Source: Candidatus Acidiferrales bacterium (GTDB lineage Bacteria > Acidobacteriota > Terriglobia > Acidiferrales > UBA7541). Taken from it: a DNA stretch of 32,032 nucleotides. The position numbers and the translations under genes are program-made. The notes under the pieces were generated by a model, which was not told the origin of the DNA, made no database searches, and worked only from the letters and a program-made list of their open reading frames with translations. Location: positions 1 to 32,032 of the forward strand of contig JASHQB010000295.1 of assembly GCA_030037775.1 (NCBI GenBank), in the 5' to 3' direction. Each line of letters starts with the position of its first letter. Position 1 is the first letter of the stretch. This document shows, piece by piece, positions 23,889 through 32,032 of the stretch.

Positions 23889-26800
23889 ATGATCAAATTC
23901 CGATACGTTTTTTTGCTTTCCTGTTTGTCTCTGATTTTGCCGGTGGCGTTTGCGGCGCCCGCGACGCCGAACCAGCTGACCAGTGCGCTGCAGTGGCGCA
24001 GTGTAGGTCCGTATACCGGCGGGCGGGTGACTACAGTGGCCGGAATTGCCGCGGAGCCTAACATGTTTTATATGGGCACGGCAGGCGGAGGTGTGTGGGA
24101 GACCGAGGATTACGGCCACAGCTGGAAAAACATTTCGGACAAAGATTTCAAGAGCAACAACATCGGCGCTATGGCGATCGCACCGTCCAATTCAAAGATT
24201 ATCTATGTGGGCACAGGCGATTCCGCTCCCCGCAATACGGTTGTGACTGGGGAAGGGATGTACAAGTCCACTGACGGGGGAAAGACGTGGAATTTCATCG
24301 GGCTGGGTGAGACGCACATTATCAGCTGGATCGTTGTGGATCCGAGCAATCCCGATGTGCTGTACGTAGCGGCGCTCGGCCATTTGTTTGCACCTAATCC
24401 GGATCGCGGCGTATTCAAAAGCACGGATGGAGGCAAGACCTGGAACAAGATTTTGTACGTCGACGATGACACCGGCGCGATCAGCATGGCGATGGACCCG
24501 TCGAATCCGCAGGTGGTGTACGCGTCAATGTGGCAGATGTCGCGAAGACACTGGACATTTTCCAGCGGCGGGCCGGGCAGCGGCATCTACAAGACGACCG
24601 ATGGGGGCGCGAACTGGACGAACATCTCGCACGCCGCGGGGCTGCCGACGGGCATCTTCGGGAGATCGGGCATCGCGGTGGCATTGAGCCAGCCGAGTGT
24701 TGTCTACGCACTGATTCAAGCCGATTACAAGGGACAGGCAGGCGGATTATTCCGGTCCGATGATAGCGGTCAGAACTGGACGCTGATCAACAACAGCATG
24801 GACATCACGCAGCGCGCCTTTTATTACTCGAACATCTATGTGGACCCCAAAGATCCCAATACGATCTACTTGCCCAACGTTGGAGTGTATGTGTCGCACG
24901 ACAAGGGCAAGACACTGACTGCACTGCATCCGCCGCATGGCGACAATCACGTGTTTTGGATCAATCCAGATAATCCCCAAATTTTCATTGAAGGAAACGA
25001 CGGCGGAGCGAGTGTTAGCGTGAATGGCGGGAAGGCGTGGAGTTCAGAGGACAACCAGCCGACTGGGCAGTTCTATCACGCGAATCTCGATGATCAGTTC
25101 CCGTTCCATATTTATGGCGCGCAGCAGGATCGAAGTTCGGTCGAAGGGCCGAGCGCCGTGGCCGCTGGCGGGATTCCGCCGGTCTGGACAAACTTACAAG
25201 GCGGAGAGATGAGCTGGGTTGTCCCGACGCCGGGCAAGCCCTGGATTACGTACGGCAGCGGGTATTACAGCATCGAGTGGAGAGAGAATCGCAGGACGGG
25301 TTTGGCCACCAATGTCAGTCCATGGCCAGAATACAAATTTGGCCTTGCGGGGACGGAAATCAAGTATCGCTATGGCTGGAATCATCATCCCGTTGTTTTT
25401 GCTTACGGAAACCCCAAGGAACTGTTGATGGGGGCGAATGTATTGTTCGAGACATTCGATGAAGGCGTTCACTGGAAAGTGATCAGCCCGGACCTGACGC
25501 GCGACGACAAGAGCAAACAGGGGCGGCCGGGCGGCCCGATCAGCGCGGACGTGACCGGCGAGGAGATGTTCGACACCATATCGTCGATTGCATTTTCGCC
25601 GCTCACCGACAATGTTATCTGGACGGGTTCGGATGACGGGTTAGTGTACGTGACCACAGATGCAGGCGGGCACTGGAGCCAAGTACGGCCGCCGACACTG
25701 CCGGAGTGGTCTACGATCACCTGCATCGAGCCTTCGCACGAGGAGAGAGGCACCGCCTATGTGTCGGCGAGCCGGTTTGATTGGGATGACTTTCACCCCT
25801 ACGTCTACAAGACCACCGATTACGGCAAGCATTGGACGGAAATCACCACCGGTCTGCCGGAGGACCAATACATCGAAAGCGTGCGGCAGGACCCGAACGA
25901 GTCCAATCTCCTTTTCACGGGTACCAGCAGCACCGTGTACTTCAGTCTGGATGACGGCCAAAACTGGCAACCATTGAGCCTGAACCTGCCGGCAGTGCGG
26001 GTGAGCGATGTGGAGATTCAGCCCCAGCAGCATGCGGTAGTGCTCGCGACATTTGGGCGTGGTTTTTGGGTGTTGGATAACCTGCAGTTCGTCGAGCAAT
26101 TGGGGAATGCGAACGCAGCGAGCGACGCGGCTTACCTATTCAAGCCGCAACAGGGCTGGCTGGTTACGCGCGGTGGAGGGGGATTTGGACCGCAGGGTCC
26201 GGGGGGTACGAACCTGGCGCCCGGAGTCAGTGTGTTCTTCCGCGTGCCGGCTGATTACAACGGCAGCACGCCGGTGAGCCTGAGCTTTAGCGATGCCAGC
26301 GGTAAGTTGATCCGCAGCTTCACGCTGCATCCAAAAACGAAAGCTAAACCAGAGACGACGCCACCCTCGGAAAATCCCGCAGTGGCGCGAAAACAACAGG
26401 AGGAAAGGTCAACAGCGATCGAGCCTGGCATGAATCAGTTTCAGTGGGATCTGACATATCCGGATGCGGTGGACGTGAAGGGCATCTTCAATTCATTTTT
26501 TGCGGCCGCGCCCCCCGTGGGCCCGGAAGTGGTGCCGGGTACCTACAACGTGACGCTGATATATGGTGACAGCAAGCAGAAACAGGCATTCGTGGTGAAA
26601 CTAGACCCGCAGCTGCAAACTACGCAGGCCGAACTCCAACAGCGTTTCGATTTGCTGATGCGGCTTCATGATGCGCTGAACAGGCTTGATACCAACTTGA
26701 ATTGGGCAATTGATGCCCGCGACGCGCTCGAGAAGGCGGTCGCGAGCAACAGCGTGGTGTCGAGCGATCAGGCGCAATCGACGCTCGACCAACTCAACCG

Positions 26801-27032
26801 CGACATAGACAGCCTGGTGGACCTCAAGATCCAATCCGGTGAAGGCGCATTGGTGTATCCCCCCCGGTTGCGTGCATGGCTGAGCGCCATCGCCGTCCAA
26901 GTGAGCACGGGACTCGTGCCGCCCACGCCGGCCATGGTGCAGGTAGCGGAGGGATACATCCAGGATGCGGGTGCGGGTGTCTCGCGCCTGGAATCGGATG
27001 TTGCCGCTGCCAACAAAACGCTGAAGCCCTGA
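23889..27032 (+). CDS. Exported BNR/VPS10-type beta-propeller protein
   Basis: A 1047-residue exported protein starting at ATG 23889. Signal peptide residues 1-23 (FLLSCLSLILPVAFAAP) lead into a sortilin/VPS10-like propeller. Asp-box repeats of the S/T-x-D-x-G-x-x-W type recur: TEDYGHSW, STDGGKTW (twice), TTDGGANW, SDDSGQNW, TTDAGGHW, TTDYGKHW. The region after about residue 730 has a Gly-rich stretch and a FlgD-like beta domain (GPEVVPGTYNVTLIYGDSKQ), then a helical tail (DLLMRLHDALNRLDTNLNWA, and more). Such proteins are very common in Acidobacteriota and Bacteroidota and are often labelled glycosyl hydrolase, but enzymatic activity is not shown by the Asp boxes. It is a single-gene unit facing the CDF gene. 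Confidence 0.88.
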   Translation: MIKFRYVFLLSCLSLILPVAFAAPATPNQLTSALQWRSVGPYTGGRVTTVAGIAAEPNMFYMGTAGGGVWETEDYGHSWKNISDKDFKSNNIGAMAIAPSNSKIIYVGTGDSAPRNTVVTGEGMYKSTDGGKTWNFIGLGETHIISWIVVDPSNPDVLYVAALGHLFAPNPDRGVFKSTDGGKTWNKILYVDDDTGAISMAMDPSNPQVVYASMWQMSRRHWTFSSGGPGSGIYKTTDGGANWTNISHAAGLPTGIFGRSGIAVALSQPSVVYALIQADYKGQAGGLFRSDDSGQNWTLINNSMDITQRAFYYSNIYVDPKDPNTIYLPNVGVYVSHDKGKTLTALHPPHGDNHVFWINPDNPQIFIEGNDGGASVSVNGGKAWSSEDNQPTGQFYHANLDDQFPFHIYGAQQDRSSVEGPSAVAAGGIPPVWTNLQGGEMSWVVPTPGKPWITYGSGYYSIEWRENRRTGLATNVSPWPEYKFGLAGTEIKYRYGWNHHPVVFAYGNPKELLMGANVLFETFDEGVHWKVISPDLTRDDKSKQGRPGGPISADVTGEEMFDTISSIAFSPLTDNVIWTGSDDGLVYVTTDAGGHWSQVRPPTLPEWSTITCIEPSHEERGTAYVSASRFDWDDFHPYVYKTTDYGKHWTEITTGLPEDQYIESVRQDPNESNLLFTGTSSTVYFSLDDGQNWQPLSLNLPAVRVSDVEIQPQQHAVVLATFGRGFWVLDNLQFVEQLGNANAASDAAYLFKPQQGWLVTRGGGGFGPQGPGGTNLAPGVSVFFRVPADYNGSTPVSLSFSDASGKLIRSFTLHPKTKAKPETTPPSENPAVARKQQEERSTAIEPGMNQFQWDLTYPDAVDVKGIFNSFFAAAPPVGPEVVPGTYNVTLIYGDSKQKQAFVVKLDPQLQTTQAELQQRFDLLMRLHDALNRLDTNLNWAIDARDALEKAVASNSVVSSDQAQSTLDQLNRDIDSLVDLKIQSGEGALVYPPRLRAWLSAIAVQVSTGLVPPTPAMVQVAEGYIQDAGAGVSRLESDVAAANKTLKP

Positions 27033-27105
27033 AGCGTAACTTCGTCACCGAACTGCGAAGCAGCGCCGGTTCGAGGTGAAGCAAATAGCGCGCAAAAATG
27101 GCGTG

Positions 27106-28512
27106 TTAATTTTCGTCGGACGGTTCAGGGTGAATGGTGATGCGGTAGATCTGCGGGAAACGCTCTTTTACGCGATCTTCGATGGCAGCGGTGACGTCGT
27201 GGACTTGGGTGATGGGAAGATTGCCGTCCATGGCGCAGTGGCAGGAGACCAGGATCTTGTGCTCGACGAAGCGCACGTGGACATCATGGCAATTGGTCAG
27301 CTCGTGAAATTCGGCGGCGAGACCATTGATGAAATCGCGGACGCGCGCGGCCAGTTCGGTCATCTCCTCGCCTCCGGCGATGTGCGCGCCGAGCGGCTCG
27401 ATGTGGATGTTGATGGACGCGTTGCTGCCCGTTTCGCGGAGCAAGTCCTGTTCGAGATCGGTGGCGAGACGATGAGCGTCGCGGAGGCTGGAGCGCTCGT
27501 CGACTTCGAGATGCAGTTCGATGAACAGGCGGCCATCGACTTGATGCGCGGATAATTCGTGGACGGCGAGGCCGCGCCGCTGGGCCGTGGCGCGCACGGC
27601 TTCGAGGAAATTTTCGCCGGAACGCGCGCGCGGCTCGGTGTGAACGACCACATCCGAAGGAACGATTTCGGCGATGCGGCGTTCGACGCGGTTGCTGGTG
27701 GCGTGGGCTTCTTCGAGGCTAGTGGTGCGCGGGACGCTGATGTTGACATCGACGAAATAGCGCTGGCCGGCGCGGCGCAGACGCACGCGATCCACGCCGA
27801 GCACGCCTTCGATTTTCCCCACCGCAACGGAAATCTTCTGCTGCAAGCCCGCGGGCGCGACGTCGAGAAGCGCTTCCAGCGTGCGACGGCCCAGGCGCCA
27901 GCCGACCCAAATGATTACGCCGGCGACGACGAGGGCGGCAATCGGGTCGGTGTAGCGCAACCGGGGAATCGAGAAGAACTGGCCCAGCCACACGGCGACG
28001 AGTCCGAGAAGAACAACGCTGGTGCTCCAAACGTCGGTGGAGAAATGGAGGGCGTCGGCTTCGAGTGCTTCACTCGGGAAGCGCCGGGCGACGCGGGAGA
28101 TGGCGCGGGCGCGGGTCCAGTCAATTCCAACCATGAGGGCGAGGAGCACAACGGCGAGCCAGCCGGGGCGCAATTGCGGGGCGCCGAAGAAGAGGCGCTG
28201 CAGCGCTTCCCAAATGATGTAGAGCGCGGTGAGAAGCAACAGCGTGGTTTCCACGAAGGCGGAGAAACTTTCGAATTTGGCGTGGCCGTAGGTGTGGTCG
28301 GCGTCGGCGGGCTTGTCGGCGACGCGCACGGAGAAAAAAGTGATGACCGCGGCGATGAGGTCGAGGCTGGAGTGCAAAGCTTCGGAGAGCACGCCGAGGC
28401 TGCCGGTGCGTAGGGTGAGAAAAACTTTCAGCGCAACGAGGACGACGGCGCTCAAGACGGAAGCGAGGGCCGCCGTTTTTTTCTGCCGCACAGCTTCCGC
28501 AGATACGTTCAT
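27106..28512 (-). CDS. Cation diffusion facilitator (CDF) metal exporter with doubled C-terminal domain
   Basis: A 468-residue inner-membrane transporter that exchanges protons for divalent metals such as Zn, Fe, Mn or Co. I start it at ATG 28512 (MNVSAEAVRQKK); the 20 in-frame codons upstream overlap its -10 box. Six hydrophobic helices carry the two metal-site motifs HSSLD (TM2) and HFSTD (TM5), plus HTYGHAKFES in the TM2-TM3 loop. The first cytoplasmic dimerisation domain (about 215-290) is followed by a second similar one of about 180 residues ending RFPQIYRITIHPEP. Typical CDF proteins are near 300 residues, so this is an extended type. Metal preference cannot be read. There is no Shine-Dalgarno sequence; TATAAT lies 10 nt before the start. 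Confidence 0.9.
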   Translation of the reverse strand: MNVSAEAVRQKKTAALASVLSAVVLVALKVFLTLRTGSLGVLSEALHSSLDLIAAVITFFSVRVADKPADADHTYGHAKFESFSAFVETTLLLLTALYIIWEALQRLFFGAPQLRPGWLAVVLLALMVGIDWTRARAISRVARRFPSEALEADALHFSTDVWSTSVVLLGLVAVWLGQFFSIPRLRYTDPIAALVVAGVIIWVGWRLGRRTLEALLDVAPAGLQQKISVAVGKIEGVLGVDRVRLRRAGQRYFVDVNISVPRTTSLEEAHATSNRVERRIAEIVPSDVVVHTEPRARSGENFLEAVRATAQRRGLAVHELSAHQVDGRLFIELHLEVDERSSLRDAHRLATDLEQDLLRETGSNASINIHIEPLGAHIAGGEEMTELAARVRDFINGLAAEFHELTNCHDVHVRFVEHKILVSCHCAMDGNLPITQVHDVTAAIEDRVKERFPQIYRITIHPEPSDEN

Positions 28513-28522
28513 GGAGGGGCCG

Positions 28523-28528
28523 ATTATA
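28523..28528 (-). promoter_or_regulatory. Consensus -10 box of the CDF transporter gene
   Basis: TATAAT on the minus strand ends exactly 10 nt before the ATG at 28512, and the intervening bases are CGGCCCCTCC with no Shine-Dalgarno sequence. This points to a leaderless or nearly leaderless mRNA. No good -35 box is seen at the usual distance. Confidence 0.5.
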
Positions 28529-28572
28529 CGATGGCGAGGAGTAAATCGCCGCTTGGCGCGACGCGCCGGCAA

Positions 28573-28628
28573 GGGTCAGTTTGGATTTTGACTCCTTGTG
28601 TCACGATCAAGAAAATCCAAACTGACCC
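28573..28628. repeat. Dispersed palindromic repeat, copy 2
   Basis: A perfect 17-bp inverted repeat, GGGTCAGTTTGGATTTT (28573-28589) and AAAATCCAAACTGACCC (28612-28628), flanks a 22-bp centre. Its reverse complement matches 294-347 at 47 of 54 positions, and the 3' flank CCACTAGC is shared with the copy at 16802-16818. It lies between the divergent promoters of the CDF and metallophosphoesterase genes. Confidence 0.8.
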
Positions 28629-28691
28629 ACTAGCGATGCGGCAATCCGGTATAGTGGGGGAGATTCGCATTCGTGGAGGAACGGTTTTTCG

Positions 28692-29513
28692 ATGGGGGAA
28701 AAAGAGGGGACGGCGAGACGCGCGCCGTGGTGGCGGCGGCACATTGTTTTGCTGGCGGTGGCGATCGCGATTGCCGCGCTGGCGCTCGATGCGTTCGTCA
28801 TCGAGCCGGACAACATTCAGGTAAACCATTACGTAATTCACGGCAATGTGGCGAGCCCGCTGAAGATTGCCGACCTGAGCGATTTGCACACGAGGGGATT
28901 GGGGCGGCCGGAGCGCAAAGTGCTGGCCATTCTGGCCAAAGAAAACCCGGACGTGATCTTAATTACCGGTGATACGCTCGCGGACCCGTTCGGAAATTAC
29001 GCCGTGTGTTTGAAAGTGTACAAGCAGTTTCATGCGCCGCTAGGAGTCTGGTTCATAAACGGGAATTGGGAGGACCTGCGGCCGGTGAGACATGCCCGGC
29101 AGTACTATCGCGAGGCGGGCATCAATTGGCTGGTCAATCAGAACCATGAGTTGCGGCCGGACGTGTGGCTGATTGGCCTCGATGACGCAGCGGTGGGCAG
29201 GCCGAACCTGAGCGTGGCGATGCAGGGAGTTCCCGAAAACGTGTATAGGATTGCGATGTTCCATGCGCCGATTTTCTTCAACGTGATTGCGGGAAACGTG
29301 GACCTGGTTCTTGCCGGGCATACGCACGGCGGGCAGGTACGAATCCCGTTCGTGAAGCCGTTCTGGCTACCCGAGGGGAGCGGGCCGTACCTGGAGGGAT
29401 GGTACGAAGAAAAGAATTCGCGGATGTACGTTAACCGCGGTGTGGGGATGTCGAATATCCCAGTGCGATTCTTGTGCCGGCCGGAAGTGGCGTTTATTAC
29501 AGTCGAACGATAA
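28692..29513 (+). CDS. Membrane-anchored metallophosphoesterase (YkuE-like) with atypical GNWE motif
   Basis: A 273-residue calcineurin-like phosphoesterase. One N-terminal membrane helix (about 18-37) anchors it, with the catalytic domain outside. The dimetal motifs seen are SDLH (63-66), GD (93-94), GN (124-125), a His at 191 (AMFHAPIF) and GHTHGGQ (209-215). The GNH[DE] motif, whose His is usually the general acid, reads GNWE (124-127), with Trp in place of His. The overall length and anchor resemble YkuE-type enzymes, which act on lipid-linked or UDP-linked substrates in some species; the substrate here is unknown. The start has GGAGGA at 28675-28680 and a TATAGT at 28650-28655 as a possible -10 box. 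Confidence 0.85.
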   Translation: MGEKEGTARRAPWWRRHIVLLAVAIAIAALALDAFVIEPDNIQVNHYVIHGNVASPLKIADLSDLHTRGLGRPERKVLAILAKENPDVILITGDTLADPFGNYAVCLKVYKQFHAPLGVWFINGNWEDLRPVRHARQYYREAGINWLVNQNHELRPDVWLIGLDDAAVGRPNLSVAMQGVPENVYRIAMFHAPIFFNVIAGNVDLVLAGHTHGGQVRIPFVKPFWLPEGSGPYLEGWYEEKNSRMYVNRGVGMSNIPVRFLCRPEVAFITVER

Positions 29514-29538
29514 CGCAGGATTTTTCTTCAGTTTAAGC

Positions 29539-29566
29539 TTTACTCACGTTCTCTATTATGTAAAAT
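29539..29566 (+). promoter_or_regulatory. Possible promoter of the M1 peptidase gene
   Basis: TTTACT (29539-29544) and TAAAAT (29561-29566) are separated by 16 nt in an AT-rich island between two GC-rich genes. The ATG follows 26 nt after the -10 box, with AGGGGG at 29581-29586 as the ribosome site. Confidence 0.35.
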
Positions 29567-29591
29567 CAGCGCACTTTTCCAGGGGGTTCCG

Positions 29592-32032
29592 ATGCCACTG
29601 CCGAGACTGCGTCAGGCCTGTTTGCTGATCACCCTAATTCTGTTTTGCGCGGGACTGTGGGCTGGAGCGTGCGCGGCGCAAGCGATGCAGACGCAGGGCC
29701 CGAGCGCCGTATGGAATGCAGTGGAACAAGCGCCATTTGAGGCTTCGAAAATGGCGCACGTGGAAAATCTGACGCTCGAGCGCGACCGGATTCAGATCAC
29801 GCTAATCGATGGCACGCTGGAGTTTACCGAACCAGCCGCGGGAGCGGTGTTCGGCGCGGCGTTCCAAGGACGCGGACGGATCGAAGTGGCGCCGCCGAAC
29901 GCGGGAGAGGCGCAACAACTGCAGCTCTTCACCAAGCAAAGCAGCTTGAGCATGGAATTCAGCGAGGCGACGTTCAGCTTCACGGACGGGACGTTCGATG
30001 AAGTGAGCAAGCAGGTGAAATGGACGAATGCGACCGACAATTCGCTCGGGAATCTTTATCAAAGCCGACAGCGCTTCCGCGAGGAACTGGGAGCGCAAAT
30101 CGTGCCGCGAATTTTCGAAGGATTGCTCTCGGAGAACCGCGCGAAGACGGCGTATTTCGCGGCGGAGGTGAAAACCAACAATGCCGGATGGGTGCTCGCG
30201 ACGTACGATGCGCTGGCGCTGGAAGAGATCGTCGTGGGGCGATATGCATCGCGGGGGTCGCCGGCACTGGAGTTCGATACGTGGATGAGTTTTCCCGCGG
30301 GGCCAACGGGCGGGATCCAAGTTGACCAAGACCCACTGGCGAAAGACGTCTTTGAGGCGCGCCGCTACGATATCGATGCCACGGTGACGGCAGGCGCGGA
30401 GATGAGCGCGAAGACGAAAGTCGATGTGCAGTACCAGTCGGCCGGCGAGCATGTGCTGGTTTTTTCGCTGAGCGCCTTTCTGCGCGTTTCTTCGGTGAAG
30501 GACGAGCACGGCACGGTGCTGACATTCTTCCAGCCGCAGGAGTCGAGGGACCCTTACCGGAGTTACGGGGATTACGTTGCCGTGGTGCTGCCACAAGCGA
30601 CGGCACAGGGCCAAGAGGCGACGCTGACCTTCGAATATGACGGGAAGCACTTCATCGAAAAAGTGGGGACGGGAAACTACTTTTGCCCGAGCTATGGATG
30701 GTATCCAGGCACAGGAGACTTCTCGGCTACGCGGGCCGATTTCGATATGACGTTTCACACGCCGAAAAAACTGATGCTGGTCGCGACCGGCGATAAAGCG
30801 GGAGAAAGCACGGACGGCAACTCGACGACGACAAAGTGGAAAAGCCCAATGCCGCAAGCCGTCGCCGGATTCGCCTTCGGGGACTACAAGGTTTATGCGG
30901 AGAAGGTGGGGAATATCGACGTGGAAGCGTATGGAAATCGGAATCCGGACGATTTTCTGAGCGCCATACAGAACATGGTAAATCCAACACTCCCGGGGCA
31001 GACGCCGATGGGGATGCCGTCGATGGGCAACCTGGATCCCGCGAGCATGCTGAAGACAACGGGAGTGGAGCTCGGGAACGATTTGCGCGTGTTCGAAAAT
31101 TACTACGGGCCATTTCCGTTCGACCGGCTCGCGGTGACGAACATTCCGTTCGATTACGGGCAAGGATGGCCGATGCTGCTGTATCTGGACGTCCTATCGT
31201 TTATGGACGAAACGCAGCGGCACGTGCTCGGGGTGGTCGATCAGGTGCGGATCAGCGACTACTTCCGAGCGCACGAGGTATCGCATCAATGGTGGGGACA
31301 CGAAGTGGGGTGGAAAACGTACCACGATCAGTGGCTCTCGGAGGGGTTCGCACAGTTCTCCGGGAATCTGTACGTGGAAATCCGCGACGGCGAGAAGCAG
31401 TTTCTGGACCGGTTGCACAAGGACAGGGAGGAACTCTCCAGCAGCAACAACTTTGGCCATCGTTACGAAGATCTAGGTCCGGTATGGATGGGCCGGCGGC
31501 TGGGATCGTCGGCGGCACCGGGAGGCTACGATGTGGTGGTTTATAACAAAGGCGGATACGTGCTGGAGATGCTGCGCGCGATGCTCGTGCAGTCACGAAG
31601 CCAAACATCCGATCCGGATGCACAGTTCAAGGCCATGATGCAGGATTTCACGAAGAGCTTCGCCGGCAAGGCGGCGTCAACGGAAGACTTCGAGGCGGTG
31701 GTGGAACGGCACATGACGCGGACGATGAATCTGGACGGAGACAATCGGATGGACTGGTTCTTCAACGAGTATGTGTACGGGACAGGCGTCCCGCAATATC
31801 ACATGGACTACTCGTTCGAGAGCCAGTCGAACAACCACTGGCTGATGAGCGGGACGGTGACGCAGTCAGGCGTGCCGGAGGGGTGGAAGGATCTTCTGCC
31901 GCTTTACTTACACGTGCAGGGAAAAGATGTACGCATTGGATTGCTGAGAATTACCGGTAAGACAAACCCCTTCCAGATAGACCTGCCGCTCAAGCCGGAC
32001 AAGGCGTCTCTCAACAACAATGCGGAGATGCT
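29592..32032 (+). CDS. M1 family zinc aminopeptidase, 3' end outside the window
   Basis: An open reading frame running off the window end, with 813 complete codons visible. Residues 1-32 are a signal peptide (LLITLILFCAGLWAGACAAQ). About 230 residues of beta-rich N-terminal extension of unknown family follow, then an M1-like beta-domain. The catalytic domain has AHEVSHQWWG, with zinc ligands His 561 and His 565 and catalytic Glu 562, and the third ligand Glu 584 in WLSEGFAQF. The 18-residue gap between His 565 and Glu 584 is the M1 standard. The usual GxMEN exopeptidase motif is not obvious before the HExxH; the region reads FDYGQGWPMLLYLDV, so amino-end specificity is uncertain. The protein is probably periplasmic or secreted. 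The frame contains no internal stops. Confidence 0.88.
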   Translation, partial: MPLPRLRQACLLITLILFCAGLWAGACAAQAMQTQGPSAVWNAVEQAPFEASKMAHVENLTLERDRIQITLIDGTLEFTEPAAGAVFGAAFQGRGRIEVAPPNAGEAQQLQLFTKQSSLSMEFSEATFSFTDGTFDEVSKQVKWTNATDNSLGNLYQSRQRFREELGAQIVPRIFEGLLSENRAKTAYFAAEVKTNNAGWVLATYDALALEEIVVGRYASRGSPALEFDTWMSFPAGPTGGIQVDQDPLAKDVFEARRYDIDATVTAGAEMSAKTKVDVQYQSAGEHVLVFSLSAFLRVSSVKDEHGTVLTFFQPQESRDPYRSYGDYVAVVLPQATAQGQEATLTFEYDGKHFIEKVGTGNYFCPSYGWYPGTGDFSATRADFDMTFHTPKKLMLVATGDKAGESTDGNSTTTKWKSPMPQAVAGFAFGDYKVYAEKVGNIDVEAYGNRNPDDFLSAIQNMVNPTLPGQTPMGMPSMGNLDPASMLKTTGVELGNDLRVFENYYGPFPFDRLAVTNIPFDYGQGWPMLLYLDVLSFMDETQRHVLGVVDQVRISDYFRAHEVSHQWWGHEVGWKTYHDQWLSEGFAQFSGNLYVEIRDGEKQFLDRLHKDREELSSSNNFGHRYEDLGPVWMGRRLGSSAAPGGYDVVVYNKGGYVLEMLRAMLVQSRSQTSDPDAQFKAMMQDFTKSFAGKAASTEDFEAVVERHMTRTMNLDGDNRMDWFFNEYVYGTGVPQYHMDYSFESQSNNHWLMSGTVTQSGVPEGWKDLLPLYLHVQGKDVRIGLLRITGKTNPFQIDLPLKPDKASLNNNAEM

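Noticed and set aside
1-32032. CRISPR array, phage or insertion-sequence genes
   Set aside because: No regularly spaced direct repeats, transposase, integrase or phage structural genes were seen; the only repeated element is the short palindrome.

Overview
The window is about 60 % GC, Gram-negative-type chromosomal DNA. It carries a TonB-dependent receptor with an N-terminal carboxypeptidase-regulatory-like domain, Tat-exported hydrolases, a large BNR/VPS10-type secreted protein, an M1 metallopeptidase and a GatB amidotransferase. This combination suggests a soil-type Acidobacteriota member. That is an inference from gene style; no rRNA or other marker is present. TGA serves as an ordinary stop for many genes here.

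Layout. 1-270: 3' end of an enoyl-CoA hydratase. 294-597: a dispersed palindromic repeat copy, a compact cobalamin riboswitch and an intrinsic terminator. 611-3617: overlapping btuF-btuC-btuD vitamin B12 ABC importer genes. 3709-3878: a second, larger cobalamin riboswitch in front of a BtuB-like outer-membrane receptor (3981-6191), so outer- and inner-membrane B12 uptake are each under B12 control. 6439-6828: a Cys-motif hypothetical protein. 6944-8443: gatB, followed after 12 nt by a BCP-type peroxiredoxin (8456-8926) whose peroxidatic Cys codon is an in-frame TGA with a SECIS-like hairpin behind it. I read this as a selenoprotein.

8984-11303 (minus): a panB-dinB-panC pantothenate operon with an embedded DinB-fold protein. 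11570-14977 (minus): a 1135-residue membrane protein joining GH18-like, NodB deacetylase and GT2 synthase modules, divergent from a GT-C type glycosyltransferase (15008-16450). 16464-16736: a small orphan gene overlapped by a divergent repeat copy. 16901-19402: an ECF sigma factor translationally coupled to a protein with an anti-sigma-like N-terminus and three PhnB/VOC domains, then a membrane protein. 19416-23569: a secreted small protein, an NTF2-fold protein, a Tat-exported GH29 alpha-L-fucosidase and a Tat-exported C45-like hydrolase. 23889-27032: the BNR/VPS10-type protein. 27106-28512 (minus): a CDF metal transporter. 28692-29513: a metallophosphoesterase with a substituted GNH motif. 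29592-end: an M1 aminopeptidase cut by the window edge.

The most notable signal is the probable Sec-peroxiredoxin. Also of interest are the sigma/VOC fusion with a strong internal start, the GH18-NodB-GT2 fusion, the shared 54-bp palindromic repeat, and two genes whose TATAAT box sits exactly 10 nt before the ATG with no Shine-Dalgarno sequence, suggesting near-leaderless transcripts. I found no tRNA, rRNA, CRISPR array or transposase.
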